Assembly (NCBI RefSeq): GCF_033473495.1
Contig: NC_088940.1
Span: forward strand, 930,001 to 994,000
Length of the DNA: 64,000 bases
Reading direction: 5' to 3'
Source: Cercospora beticola
Lineage: Eukaryota; Ascomycota; Dothideomycetes; Mycosphaerellales; Mycosphaerellaceae
The translations under genes and the position numbers were made by a program. The notes under the pieces were generated by a model. It was not told the origin of the DNA and ran no database searches. It was given only the letters and a program-made list of their open reading frames with translations. Shown in pieces: positions 44,542 through 55,299 of the stretch (the first letter of the stretch is position 1; every line of letters begins with the position of its first letter).

Positions 44542-45692
44542 TGTTGCTGTGGTTCGTGCGCGAGATTGCTGTTCTGGCCTGGTCGTGGTATACCGTAAGT
44601 AAGACGAAGAGTTTGAGCGAAAGTTTTGAGTTTGTGCTTTGTAAATGTATAGTAGAATAGCAGAACACAGCCTCCTCTGACGTGCAGGAAGAACGGCTTC
44701 TGTCGGTTTCGAAACACGTATTTAATCTTCTGCTTGTAGGGACGATCTGACATAACCTGGTTACCGTGCTCTCCGTACAAGGGATATGCTTCGCCCGGAA
44801 TTGGCGCAGGCAGGGGGTCATTTCTTAGAGCACCACGCCGCCGCGAACGATCGCTGTCATTCGACCATCGACGTTCGTGCACATGCTCTTGTCCAAAAGG
44901 CTCTTCTGCGGAAGTCGGTATGGCCGAAGGTATAAAGAGACGAAGCCATGCTTTGCACCGATCATGGTCGTGTATGCTGTCGAACGATACCGCAGTAGTA
45001 AGTTTCGTTATGCTATTGCATACTCATCACTATCAAACCAGTACGCGCCCAAACCGTGGACTTTTTTGTGAGAGCTCGAGAAAGTGAGTGTAGTCCGACG
45101 GGCCTCTTGGCGGAAGGTGGTTGATATCGCCGCCGGGAGTCATGGAGCTTTTCAGTCTAGATTGGGGCGCAATGGAGGTCGTCGCTGCTGCGGCTGGCAT
45201 CCACCTTGGTGAAAGACTTACGAACATCCCGCCATCCACGCGGCCGTGAACATTCGTGATCGTCCTTGGCGCTAGGGATGGTAAGGTTCTTGATCAGTCA
45301 ATGTTGCTTTACTTGGAATCTGTCCAGGTGCTGACTGAAACTGCCGACCAGGTTGTTGCCATCGCGGCTGATTGGACGGGCAACAGTACACCCGCCAGGC
45401 ATCAACTCAGGCCAACACCAATGCATGACTTCTGACGAGAGGGCTCTGTGAAGCGATACCACTTCCCCGTTGTTCGATGTGTTGATGAATAGCAAAGAGG
45501 AGCAAGAACGACGCCAAGCTTGCCAGCTTTGCAGCTCAGCAGCCCTCCGCAACCTCTGGCCAAGCGGGCCTTTTTCGGCCGGCCAGCTGCACGCCCTACA
45601 CGATACACGGGCAAGCTACATGTATATAGCTCGAGATTTGCTTCCAGCCATATTGTAACCTCATCCAAGACCTGATCGTATCAAGCCTCACC
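44542..45692. other. Intergenic, divergent secreted gene / RidA gene
   Basis: 1.15 kb containing two promoters. Short frames on both strands lack domains. No RNA gene was recognised. Confidence 0.45.
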
Positions 45693-46222
45693 ATGTCCGC
45701 AAACAAGAAAGTCATCCTCACCGAAAACGCTCCCCCGCCACTTCCTGGCGTCCTGAGCCAAGCAATCGTCGCCAATGGCACAGTCTACTGCTCTGGTTCA
45801 GTAGCCGTGGACCCAGCCACCGGCAAGCTTATCGAAGGCTCTGTGGCAGACCGTACCCACCAGTGTATCAAGAATTTGACAGCAGTTTTGGAAGCCGCAG
45901 GGACGAATATCGAGAACGTGGTGAAAGTCAATGTCTTCCTCGATGACATGGCGAACTTCTCCGCCATGAATGAGGTTAGTGATCAGCCGTCAGTCTACGT
46001 GATAAGCGAATTTTGATGTAGTCTCCAGGTTTACAAGCAATATTGGGGCGAGAACAAGCCTTGCCGAACATGTGTGGCAGCGAAACAGCTTCCACTGGGC
46101 ACGGATGTGGAGATTGAATGTATTGCAGTGCTGCCGTAAGTATGTGGTGTCGTTCATCTGCTATGGAAAGTAGCTTTGAGCTCGAACTGACCCATTGTTA
46201 CAGAGGAAACTCGAAGCTATAA
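45693..46222 (+). CDS. RidA/YjgF family enamine deaminase
   Basis: Three exons, 45693-45974, 46029-46135 and 46204-46222, give 135 residues. Intron 1 (54 bases) is GTTAGT to TCCAG. Intron 2 (68 bases) is GTAAGT, CTGAC and ACAG. The last exon is only 19 bases (ends GNSKL-stop). Family motifs: GVLSQAIVANGTVYCSGSVA, the conserved NLTAVLEAAGTNIENVVKVN, VFLDDMANFSAMNE followed after splicing by VYKQYWG, and the active-site Arg in KPCRTCVAAKQLPLGTDVEI, then ECIAVLPGN. These proteins hydrolyse reactive enamine/imine intermediates from PLP enzymes, in cytosol or mitochondria (yeast Hmf1/Mmf1). No mitochondrial presequence is evident, so a cytosolic form is more likely. Confidence 0.94.
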
Positions 46223-46355
46223 AAATGTCTGCCCATAAATGCCATTCATGCCGTAGACTCAATAAAAGTGAAAAATCAGTATCGTCCAGACATGAACACA
46301 TTTTCATCCAGATTTTCCCATCGACGCCGCGCTATGTTAACAAAACAAAACAGAA

Positions 46356-49300
46356 TCAGGAGTGATATGTGGTCGGTGGAGGATGTTTCGCAGGGTCGTT
46401 GTAGTATATCATCCCACTCGACAAATGTCTGCTTTTGGAACGTTTGTGTATATGAGGCTTCCAAGACTTCGAGTTTGACTTTGACGGAGTATTCCCAGAT
46501 GAAGAGGAGGGTCTGCCAGACGAGCTGCTTGGTCTAGAGCTCACTGGCGAGATCTTGTCCTTGATCTTGCGTAAGATGCTAGGAGACTTTTCTTGAAGGG
46601 AAACGATCCTTCGGTCAGCGTATGCAGCTTGTTGTGATTCTGCCACGGAAGGCTCATAGCCCAGCGAGTGGTTGATCCTGGAATCGGCTCTGCTCTGAGG
46701 TCTGCCTCGTGGGGTGCGCGGAATGTTTGGTTCGGGAGAGGCGTCCGAGACAACTCTTGGCGGAGCGAAGAAGTCAGCGGCCTCCTTGGTGCGCATCAGG
46801 AAATGTTGAGGCACGGGAGGGTGCTTGTTCGAGCCGCGTCGAGCTTTCATCGGCTGTGAAGTCGCTTCTGGAGAATCCCTACTGCCAGGGAAGAATTCTC
46901 GTGGCCTTGAACTCGATCGAGGGAGAGATTGCTCGGTACGAGGACTACTCGTGCGTTCACGCGTTCTTGGCCTCGCCCGGTCGACTTCCAAATCTTTGAA
47001 CGGCAGATGGGGCGAACTCTGACTTTGCATGCTCGCATGACCACTGAGGATTGGCACATCGTCGCTCTTTCTGGCTGCACGTGGCGCGCCAATATTGCTC
47101 TTACGCTCGGCAAACAGCTGTTCGGACTTGTTCGTGATGTCTCCGTATGCAGCTTCGAATTTCGATGGATCCATAGAAAGATCTCCTTCCAGCCGTGACC
47201 TAGTATTCAAGAGTACGGAAACGCGCCGATCGTAGTCTCGCGTGATGTTCTGGAACTCCTCAGCGTGCTTCAGAGCTATTTGAGATTTGCGTTTTGTGAT
47301 GCGTTTGTTGTAATCGTCGACCAGCTTTTGTTCAGCTGTACGAAGCGCGACAGCAGTATCCATAGGCAGGCTGGTCAGCATTGCCGAGCGTTCGGCCGGG
47401 TCTTGAAAGTCTGCGCCGTATTTCGCAATAAGTTTCTTGCGGTCTTTCACGAACTGAGCGTGCTGTTCGGAGCTGATGATTTGCTCCATTGTGTCCTTGT
47501 CCTTCGCGAGAGCTGCGACTTTGGCGTTGTAATCTGCCTGCAGTTCGTCTTTGGCTCGTTGAAGTCCACTAACATGCTCATCGATCTTACGTGCGAACAA
47601 GGCCTCGTTGGCGCTGATCACACTGCCAAGCTCCGACAACTCTGCTCGGGCATTATCGAGATAGTCTTCGAAAGAACGCGATTGCCATGCTGCCTCAACG
47701 TCCGCGCGAGCTTGTCTGACGCCTGGACTTAAAGGTGTCATGGGCCTTGACGAGCTCGTGTTGCGGCGTGCGGCTTTGATCGGCGTGAATGAAGCCATGT
47801 CTGCTTTGGGCTCGACGGGCATGTCCTCAGTCTGCACCAAGGCGTTTGAAGAGCTTCGTGAACTTTCTCTCGGCCTAGAACGTTGTTGCAGGAGCATCTC
47901 CAGCTCCTTGACCAGAAATTCATTCTGCCGTGAAACTTCGTTCTTTTCCTCCTGCCTTTTCTTGAGCATTGCTTGCATGGTCGAACGTTCTTCTTCAAGC
48001 GTGTTGACTTGTGCAACCAATTCCGCAACTTCTTCGCGAATCGCGACTGACGCTCGAGGCGTGGCAGACCCCCCAGAGTGCTTACGCTGCAATTCACGCA
48101 GCGATGACTGGACCTGCTCTAGTTGCGTAGTCAGATCGTCCTTCTCGCTGACAAGAGCTGCGATCTGTGCCTCGTTGCCAGATTTGGCGTCTGCAATGCG
48201 CTTATCAGCAGTCACGAGCTGTTGACGGAGAGCAGCAAGAGATCGCTCGGCCTCAGCCTGGCCAGTCATGGTAGCATCAAGTCTGGCCTGCAAAGCCTCG
48301 ACTTCAGCTTTGTATGCTGCTTCTCGAGACGCTCCCTCAGTCTCTCGCTGCAGACGCGTACGTGCTTCAAAATCGGCGAAACTAGCACGATGTTGCTCCG
48401 TGAGGCGTGCCATTTCTGTTCGCTGAGCTTCCAAGGTGCGAGCGCGCTCCTGTGTCAGAGCATCTTCGTGCGAGGCGAGAAGTGAATTACGGTCGCGTTC
48501 AGCGGCTTCCTTCGCCTCGTTCAACGCCAGCTCCAGATCCTTACGGTGAACACGCTCCAACTCCTGAAGCTGTGTTCCTGACGCCTTCTCAGCTGCTTGA
48601 CGAATATGTGACATTGCGTCTTGGTGACGCTTTTTGAGATTCCGGACTTCAGCCTGACTGCCAGACCGCGCCTTTTGGACTGCAGTTTCAAGAGCGGTCT
48701 TGTGTTGCTCCTCAGCAGCTGCAGCCTGCTCGTCAGCCTCACGGCGAGCGTCAGCGATTGCTTTTGATATTGCGTCGGCATGTAGTTGGTCTAACTCCTT
48801 AAGCTTTGAAGCAGCGGATGCATCGTTGTTGGAAAGCAGCTCCGTCAAAGACTGTGCGTGTTCAGCCTGCAGTTCCTTCAATTTGTTGGCCCACGTGCTG
48901 TCGTGCTCTGCAATAGCTCTGGTGTGGCTGGTCTTTGCTTCATCAAGCTGCACCTTGAGCGTCGCCTGCAGTTCATCAACAGACTTGCGGTGCATATTTC
49001 TCGTAGCATCGAGTTCTCCCTCAAGTGCAAGTCTGACACTCGCAAGCGCTTGTTCGTGCTCACTCCGAAGTCGTTCAAGCTCGTGCTGTGCCTCTGAAAG
49101 TGCTTTGTCGTGCTCGAATTTCATCGTCGTGATTTCAACTTGGGCCTTTGCTGCTGCTTCTGCCAATCTTGCCTCGAGTGTTGATCCGCCTTCAGCTCTC
49201 GCAATCGCCAGTGCTTTCATGTTGTCGTGACGCATCCTCTCGATGTCGTCTGCCGCAGCCTTCTTGCTCGCCTCAAATTCCTGCTCACGCTTACTCTGTC

Positions 49301-52300
49301 GTTCTGTAAGGGTTAAACGCAGATCGTCCAATCGTTGTTGATGCTGGCTGGCCAGTATCTTGAGCTGCTGATCATGTCCAGTTTGCAATTGGTGAAGAGC
49401 CTCTCTGTGCATGGACTCTGCAGCTGCCTGCGCCTGACTGTGCTCACTACGAAGGTCCTCCAATTGTGACTCGCCTTTTTGACGCGTCTCTGCCAGCTCG
49501 GCATGATGGTCCATTTCGCGATCACGGTCCGATTTGTTTGATCGTTCATGCAGTCTAGCCAATTCTTCCTCGTGTTCCTGAGTAAGCTTTGTAATCGCAG
49601 CTTTGTGGTCACGTTCCACAGATTCCTGCGTCGCGGTCTTGATGGCATCGATGTGCGCGGAATGTTCAGACTTGATCGTCCCAATCGCTTCACTGTGCTC
49701 CGCCTGAAGTTGAACTAGTTTTGCATCGTGGGCAGCGACTGTCTGCTGATGCCGGGCGGCCTCATCACTCAGACTAGCGTTGATAGCTTCCAGTTCAGCG
49801 CTGTGCTTGGTTTTCAAGTCCTCGAGGAGAGCATCATGGGCTGCTTGTGCCTTGCCTACGCGCGACAATGCGTCTTCGACTTCTTGGCGCAATTGGTCCT
49901 TCTCCGTTGCACTCTTTGTTTGGAGATCCTCGATTTCGGCAGCCCATTTGAGTCGAGCCTGCTGCAGTTCTTCAGCGTGGGCATCACGAATCTGTTGTGT
50001 CAATTTCTCGTGTTCGGCAACCAGGTCACGTTTCACGCCCTCGCCGTGCTCACGACTTGCATTGATGGCCGACAAGTGCTCGGACCTCAGCCGGCTAAGA
50101 TCTTCCTCCAGATCGCGCACGATCTTGTCCTTAGCGTGCTGATGTGCATGGTGCTGGGCCTCAAGCCTGGTCAGTTCATCGCCATGCTCCGCACGCGCTT
50201 TCGCCAGGGCTTCTTCGTGAGCGCGAGCAAGCTCTTCCTTCAGATCGTTCACGTCTCTCTCCTTAGCTTGCTGTTGAGCGTGATGCTGAGCTCTCAGGGC
50301 CTGAAGTTCTTTGCTGTATTCCGCGCGTAGTTCCGCCAGGGCTCCTTCATGGGTCGCAGCAGTACCTGTCGAGTGAGACGTTGCCTCCTCGAGTTTTCCC
50401 CGCAATTTTGCTTCTGCCTCCTCGTGCCTGGCCCGTGCTTCCTGTCGGTCCTGCTCGTGTTCAGCGACTAAGTCCGCCAGCGCCTTGCCATGCTCCGTGG
50501 TCTTGCACTCGAGTGCGGCTACGTGCACGTCTTTTAGACTTGCTATTGTCCTCTGGTGGTCTTCCTCGAGCTTTGATACTTTCTGTTCCGCTGCGGTCGA
50601 AGCAGCACTAGTTGCCTCAGTATGCTTCGCCACCAGCTGTCGTACTTCGGCCTCATGTTCAGATTTGATCGAGATCAAAGTCTGCTCGTGAGCTGTCTGT
50701 TTCTCTTGCAGTTGTCGTTGCAATTCAGAAATTTGTTGCTGGGTCCTCGTCCTTTCTTGCTGCATCGTCTCAGCATGCGAGGCCTCGGTATCAGTGAGAC
50801 GTTTCCGACTGGCTTGTTCGATCTCGCCTTTTTGCTGCTGTAAGACTTCGAGCGCATTACGCAAGGACGATGCCTCCTCCAGCGAATCATCACGTTTCTT
50901 GCGTAGTTCTTCTAAGCTATTCTTGACCTCGTCCAACCCAGCGCTTTTGGTTCTAAGCTGTTCGGCGTGAGCAGCTCTGGCACCTTTCAGCTCCACCTGA
51001 GCTTCTTTCTGCGCTGATTCGCGTTCGGTGCGCAGGCTAGTGAGGAGGTTCTGGGCATGTTCTTTGCGAAGCTGATCCATTTGATTCGAATACTCATCCT
51101 TGAGCTCTGCACTCTCGTAAGCGTGCTGATCTTCACTTTCCTTGAGTCTGGCAGCCCCTTCGTTACGGACGCGCTCGAGTTCCACCTCATGCGTGGCTCT
51201 GAGCTCGTCAGCGGTCTTCGTGGCCTCTTTGTACTTGAGACCAAGGTCGACAGCATGTTTTGTGGCCGTTTCGTGCTTGGTCTCGACTGCGCTCAGTTTC
51301 TGTTCTAGGTCCATGTTCAGCTTTTCTCGTTGGGCCAATTCAGCAGTCAGACTGTTGCAGCGACCGTGGGCGTCTTGGAGCTTCTCCTGCAAAGCCTTCT
51401 CAGCGTCACTACGCTCAGCAGTGAACTTCTCCAGGTATGCAGCAGCGTCTTTGTTCTCGCGTTCCAGCTTTGATAGCTTCGCGCTAGTGTCCCGAAGTGA
51501 AGCCTCGACATCCGACTTGAGTGCGTGCAGTCGTAAGATCTCCTCCTGAGCAGACTTGTGCGCAACATCTGTGCTTCGCTTCTCGGTTCGGAGATCGTCA
51601 AAGGCCTTTGACTTCTCCTGCAAAGAGCGCGCACCATCCTCAATCTTTGCATTCAGCTCTTCAACCCATTTCCGAGTTGCTTCCAGCTCGTTGTTGAGCG
51701 AAGTCTTCTCCTTCGTCGCTCGTGTTAGCTGCGCTTTCGTATCTCCAAGCTCACCCTTGAGCCTCTCCTTCTCGCGAACAACATCAGCTTCCAGTTTGCC
51801 CGTCTCAGTGGCCAGTTTCTCTAGCTCGGATTTCAAAAGATCCCGCTCCTCTACAAGATGATTTGTTCGAGCCTTCGCAATCTCCTTCTCCTCAGTCAAG
51901 CGATCCAATCGCTCTTCTGCGCTCTGCAAGACATGGTCGCGGTTGTCTCTCTCTTGTTTCAGCTCCTGCTCCAATTTCGCTTTTTCCGTCTGTAGTCTGT
52001 TTCGCTCGTCATTGAGTAAACGCTCCAGTCGGTCCTTGTCTCTTTGAAAGGTCTCTTCCAAATGCGCTTTCTCCAAATGCAAGGCGTCTCTTTGCCCTGT
52101 CAACAGATCCACGCGCTCTTCAGCGTTCTCCAGAAGGCTTTCGAACCTCTCCCTTTGGATCTCCAGGGCTTCATTCGCCTTCTCTAGCTCTTCGTCGCGC
52201 TCGTCGAGCACGCTTTCAACCTCACTCTCACTCTCAGTCCCAGGATCAATCTGGCTCGCCCTCCTGACCAGCGCATGCTCCTGTTCCTTCGCCTTCTCTG

Positions 52301-52622
52301 CAGCTTGTTGCTGTTCATACTTAATTCTCCTCTTCAGAGCATCGAGCTCGTGGAATATGTGCTCCTTCACCACAGGCTCCTGTTTCTTGTTCCTGAATAC
52401 CACAGCGGTTATGCTACCAGATATCTGCTGTCGGTTGCTTTCGGCACGCGTAATCAACCTCTTTATGTGCTCAATCTCTTGACTGATACTCCTCGGTCCT
52501 CCCACCACCGTTGAATGCGATGACTCTGGTCGCTCGGTAGAATCGCTCCATGCTCGCGAGGGCGGCCGAGAACTAACGTGAAAGGAGCCACTGGCTGAGC
52601 GCAAGATGCCAGAATCGTTCAT
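46356..52622 (-). CDS. Giant coiled-coil protein, 2088 residues
   Basis: One uninterrupted frame starting at 52622 (MNDSGILRSASGSFHVSS). A short Ser-rich head with a conserved-looking segment ISQEIEHIKRLITRAESNRQ is followed by ~1500 residues of heptad-rich coiled coil (Glu/Lys/Ala/Leu/Arg/His). Much of it repeats REH/SEH-x3-L patterns, including a 44-residue internal duplication encoded at about 50069-50332. After the rod lies a region with PMTPLSPGVRQARADVEAAW, a shorter coil (YNKRITKRKSQIALKHAEEF), then a disordered Ser/Arg/Pro tail with RERTSSPRTEQSLPRSSSRP. No motor, kinase or membrane domain is seen. The build suits a cytoskeletal, spindle-pole or septal tether, but the family is not recognised and the role is inference. 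Its end lies 133 bases from the RidA gene. Confidence 0.88.
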   Translation of the reverse strand: MNDSGILRSASGSFHVSSRPPSRAWSDSTERPESSHSTVVGGPRSISQEIEHIKRLITRAESNRQQISGSITAVVFRNKKQEPVVKEHIFHELDALKRRIKYEQQQAAEKAKEQEHALVRRASQIDPGTESESEVESVLDERDEELEKANEALEIQRERFESLLENAEERVDLLTGQRDALHLEKAHLEETFQRDKDRLERLLNDERNRLQTEKAKLEQELKQERDNRDHVLQSAEERLDRLTEEKEIAKARTNHLVEERDLLKSELEKLATETGKLEADVVREKERLKGELGDTKAQLTRATKEKTSLNNELEATRKWVEELNAKIEDGARSLQEKSKAFDDLRTEKRSTDVAHKSAQEEILRLHALKSDVEASLRDTSAKLSKLERENKDAAAYLEKFTAERSDAEKALQEKLQDAHGRCNSLTAELAQREKLNMDLEQKLSAVETKHETATKHAVDLGLKYKEATKTADELRATHEVELERVRNEGAARLKESEDQHAYESAELKDEYSNQMDQLRKEHAQNLLTSLRTERESAQKEAQVELKGARAAHAEQLRTKSAGLDEVKNSLEELRKKRDDSLEEASSLRNALEVLQQQKGEIEQASRKRLTDTEASHAETMQQERTRTQQQISELQRQLQEKQTAHEQTLISIKSEHEAEVRQLVAKHTEATSAASTAAEQKVSKLEEDHQRTIASLKDVHVAALECKTTEHGKALADLVAEHEQDRQEARARHEEAEAKLRGKLEEATSHSTGTAATHEGALAELRAEYSKELQALRAQHHAQQQAKERDVNDLKEELARAHEEALAKARAEHGDELTRLEAQHHAHQHAKDKIVRDLEEDLSRLRSEHLSAINASREHGEGVKRDLVAEHEKLTQQIRDAHAEELQQARLKWAAEIEDLQTKSATEKDQLRQEVEDALSRVGKAQAAHDALLEDLKTKHSAELEAINASLSDEAARHQQTVAAHDAKLVQLQAEHSEAIGTIKSEHSAHIDAIKTATQESVERDHKAAITKLTQEHEEELARLHERSNKSDRDREMDHHAELAETRQKGESQLEDLRSEHSQAQAAAESMHREALHQLQTGHDQQLKILASQHQQRLDDLRLTLTERQSKREQEFEASKKAAADDIERMRHDNMKALAIARAEGGSTLEARLAEAAAKAQVEITTMKFEHDKALSEAQHELERLRSEHEQALASVRLALEGELDATRNMHRKSVDELQATLKVQLDEAKTSHTRAIAEHDSTWANKLKELQAEHAQSLTELLSNNDASAASKLKELDQLHADAISKAIADARREADEQAAAAEEQHKTALETAVQKARSGSQAEVRNLKKRHQDAMSHIRQAAEKASGTQLQELERVHRKDLELALNEAKEAAERDRNSLLASHEDALTQERARTLEAQRTEMARLTEQHRASFADFEARTRLQRETEGASREAAYKAEVEALQARLDATMTGQAEAERSLAALRQQLVTADKRIADAKSGNEAQIAALVSEKDDLTTQLEQVQSSLRELQRKHSGGSATPRASVAIREEVAELVAQVNTLEEERSTMQAMLKKRQEEKNEVSRQNEFLVKELEMLLQQRSRPRESSRSSSNALVQTEDMPVEPKADMASFTPIKAARRNTSSSRPMTPLSPGVRQARADVEAAWQSRSFEDYLDNARAELSELGSVISANEALFARKIDEHVSGLQRAKDELQADYNAKVAALAKDKDTMEQIISSEQHAQFVKDRKKLIAKYGADFQDPAERSAMLTSLPMDTAVALRTAEQKLVDDYNKRITKRKSQIALKHAEEFQNITRDYDRRVSVLLNTRSRLEGDLSMDPSKFEAAYGDITNKSEQLFAERKSNIGAPRAARKSDDVPILSGHASMQSQSSPHLPFKDLEVDRARPRTRERTSSPRTEQSLPRSSSRPREFFPGSRDSPEATSQPMKARRGSNKHPPVPQHFLMRTKEAADFFAPPRVVSDASPEPNIPRTPRGRPQSRADSRINHSLGYEPSVAESQQAAYADRRIVSLQEKSPSILRKIKDKISPVSSRPSSSSGRPSSSSGNTPSKSNSKSWKPHIHKRSKSRHLSSGMIYYNDPAKHPPPTTYHS
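50069..50332 (-). repeat. 132 bp in-frame duplication in the coiled coil
   Basis: Two adjacent 44-codon units can be aligned at both base and protein level. Each has RAEx2xEL, AQHHA(Q/H)QxAK, a D-L-(K/E)-E-(E/D)-L stretch and a helical end. Base identity is moderate, so the duplication is old and the heptad phase is preserved. Confidence 0.6.
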
Positions 52623-54025
52623 CGTTCCAGTGCTTGACAGACTATGACCAAGCTGGTGATCTTGCCATCGTGGGTCGGCAATGCTACGCCTTGGGCGTCT
52701 ATTTCGGAAGAATGCCTGTTCGCGCGGATGGCGGTCTGTATGGATTACAAGTACTTTCTAGCCCAAGAGGACAAGCCAATGCAGAACTGTCCAGCCCAAT
52801 GCAGGATCCAAGCTAGTGAGTATGCAGAGTGACTACACGTCGGTTCATGCCGAGTCAGTTACGAAAGCATATCGCACTGTCCAATAGACAAATGAGAATA
52901 GGGAGTGAAATGTGAAGAAGCTCGAAAATTGTGAAATGGGGTACTACCGGCTCTCAAGTGAGCAATCTATGACTATGACATGTTGAAGGTTGATGCAGGC
53001 ATGTTCGTGGTGAGGCTGGGTAGCTGATGGCTCTCTCCACTGCTGGCCCGAGACTGGGTCTCGGCGCGGTGCGTACCTCCGACCTGACCTTGCCTGGCCG
53101 TCTTCACCCGGCATATCGACATTGTGTGCTGTCACTGCACGCGCCGTCATTGAGTAAACTTGCGTTCAGCTGGCCGAACGACAACGCAAGCATTGCCCAC
53201 CAACCCTTGCCTTGCTTCGGTCCAATCTTGGCTTGAACTGAACAAGTTTGCCAGCAGCAGGCTAACTAGTCGCTTTCAAGCAAGGGCAAGATGACGGTGC
53301 TGCGCCCTCTACGCAACTGAGTTGGATCGAACTGGTTTGGCTCTGGTAAAGCGCAAGTATGGCTCACAGCGATCGATCATTTACATGAGACGCAGTGGGA
53401 GAGTTCGACCCATCTGCTTTAAAACAGTGATTTGGATGCACGAAGAGTACAATCTCAGAAGGTACAGTGTCGGTGTCTTGATACGAGATGAGCCAGTACG
53501 GGAGCAATGATTCTTGCGTACCGAGCGTCTTCGTGACTATGTGAATGCTTACTGCATCGACTTTGTGCTCCAAGCCTGTTTCGCCGCCTGCCTCAGTGGC
53601 TGCCTCCTAGCATCAGACTCGAGAACAGACTCGTTCACGAGCTCGCTTTATGTAGGCACGCCGATGTATCTGCAGCATTGACAACAGACCTGTTCCGTTC
53701 TGCAATGTGCATCGAGACGCTGAAATATCGGTCCCGCCAATCTGTAATGCTTGCCAGCCGTTCCGATGTTCGCAATATCCGCGAAAAGTGAAGCATTGAA
53801 AGTGGCGGCTGTGGTGCGCATTGCCAGTACATGGTGATGCTCAGATCTCTTTCGTAGAGACACCACACCACCAGCCTGTCCCTTCCGAATGCTGGTCATC
53901 GTGAAATGATATCCACCCGCGTGCACTATGGCGACATGACCTGTGCGCCGTCCCAATGCTGCGGGTACCATGACCCCAATAAAAGTACATCCCTCTGACT
54001 CCATCGTCCGTGCTCTTGTCCGAGG
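52623..54025. other. Gene-free stretch upstream of the coiled-coil gene
   Basis: 1.4 kb covering the coiled-coil gene promoter and the 3' flank of the gene ending at 54026. A 118-codon frame on the minus strand (53648-54004) begins 22 bases beyond the end of that gene and has no domain; I do not call it. Confidence 0.4.
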
Positions 54026-54802
54026 CTATGAGTTGATGGCAGAGAAGCCACCTCCTCCACGGGTAGCCTCAACTTCTGCGGATCTATCTCCGTTCTCTTG
54101 TGCGTCCTTCACTCCCTCCGCTGTCTCTCCTCCTGCCTCGCCGTTCGCCTGGCTAGTGCCACTAGGTATGCCAGTAGGGGGTGGCCCATATGGGGAGCCG
54201 TGGGGAAGGGCAGGCGCGGAGCCTTGACTGGGCAGCGTGCGTGCAGGAGCGGGGTCTACGTATGCGAATCGTCCATCTTCCAACATTGCGTTAGCATGGA
54301 CCAATTGTCCATTGGGCCCTTGCACTAAAGGCGTTGGCGCAGACGATTGGGGTTCAGTTGACATACCGGCACCTGGCGGTGCGTACTGCACGTGTTGGAA
54401 CGTGTTTGATGGTGCCGCCGCACCTTGCCCATGTGAGCTCGATTGTTGTCGCCGTCTCTTGTCACGATATGGCCTGTCTGGAGGCGGAGTCTGCATCCCC
54501 TCATCACCACTACCATCGCTGCCGTCAATGTTCGGTTCTGCGCGCTTTCGAAGCTCGTCTAGCAAGAATGCTCTCTCTAGGCGCATCTTCATGATGGATC
54601 GGTCTAGTCGCATTCGTCTGATTTTGAGGTCATCGTTCGCAGATTCGACTTCGTTGAGGCGGCGTTTCAACTGAATGCATTTGCGGTAGTAGGCTTTCTC
54701 GACACTTGGCGCAAGTGGTGTGCCTGGCGGCGGTTCTGCAGCACGTCAGTCGGCGTGTCTGTCGCGTACGCGAAGCTGATACACTGTACCTCCTGCAGGC
54801 AT
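54026..54802 (-). CDS. Coiled-coil/Pro-rich nuclear-type protein with 13-base first exon
   Basis: Exon 1 is 54802-54790 (13 bases, coding MPAG plus one base). The 54-base intron (54736-54789) has donor GTACAG, branch CTGAC and acceptor GCAG; exon 2 is 54735-54026. The product has 240 residues and starts MPAGEPPPGTPLAPSVEKAY. Residues ~18-65 form a charged helix (YYRKCIQLKRRLNEVESAND, then LKIRRMRLDRSIMKMRLERA), followed by DELRKRAEPN, an acidic/Gly patch, a basic RDKRRRQQ motif and a Pro/Gly/Ala-rich disordered tail. The YxRKCxxLKRRLxEVExxND pattern resembles the N-terminal coil of fungal INO80-associated HMG-type subunits, but no HMG box is present, so this link is weak. Nuclear location is suggested by the basic cluster. 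Confidence 0.72.
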
Positions 54803-55299
54803 GGTGGGCTGTCACTGTAGCTCTGAGTGTGGTGTGTGATGTTTGGATGTGCGTTTTGGTGATGATATGGGTGTGTGCGGTGCGCGAAGGTGTAGGTGAT
54901 TATGTTGCGTCGGCATGTGATGGAGGATCGTAGGTCCCCTGCCTAGCGCGTGTGGTATAGACCCACATCAGCTCCACTTCCCACCTTCGCACGTGCCATA
55001 GCAAACGCGATCTTTACACGTCATCATCTCACAACGCGCTTCCGCACGCCGACCATCTGGCACCGTACGATAGCTCATGGCTAGGATCGTCGCGGGCAAT
55101 GCCTTTGACGCGTGGCTAATTTCACAGCATGATGCTCAACCCCCAGAATGGGGATGAGCACAAAGCCAAAACCGCAAGAAGCTGTCAATAAGCTGTCAAT
55201 AAGTTGCACGAATCAAAATGTTCAAGTGTCTTCAACAAACAGAGTGCATCGAGGCAAAGCCGCAGGAATTGAGACACCTATACCCTGACGGAGCTGAAA
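54803..55299. other. Divergent intergenic region
   Basis: 497 bases between opposing starts. It contains a short direct repeat, AAGCTGTCAAT twice in tandem at about 55179-55201. No gene is supported. Confidence 0.45.

Noticed and set aside
49728..50330. 200-codon plus-strand frame opposite the coiled-coil gene
   Set aside because: It is an antisense shadow. Charged heptad codons on one strand read as hydrophobic Leu/Phe/Ser on the other.
53648..54004. 118-codon minus-strand frame below the 240-residue gene
   Set aside because: It begins 22 bases after that gene ends, so it is probably 3' untranslated sequence; no domain or homology recognised.
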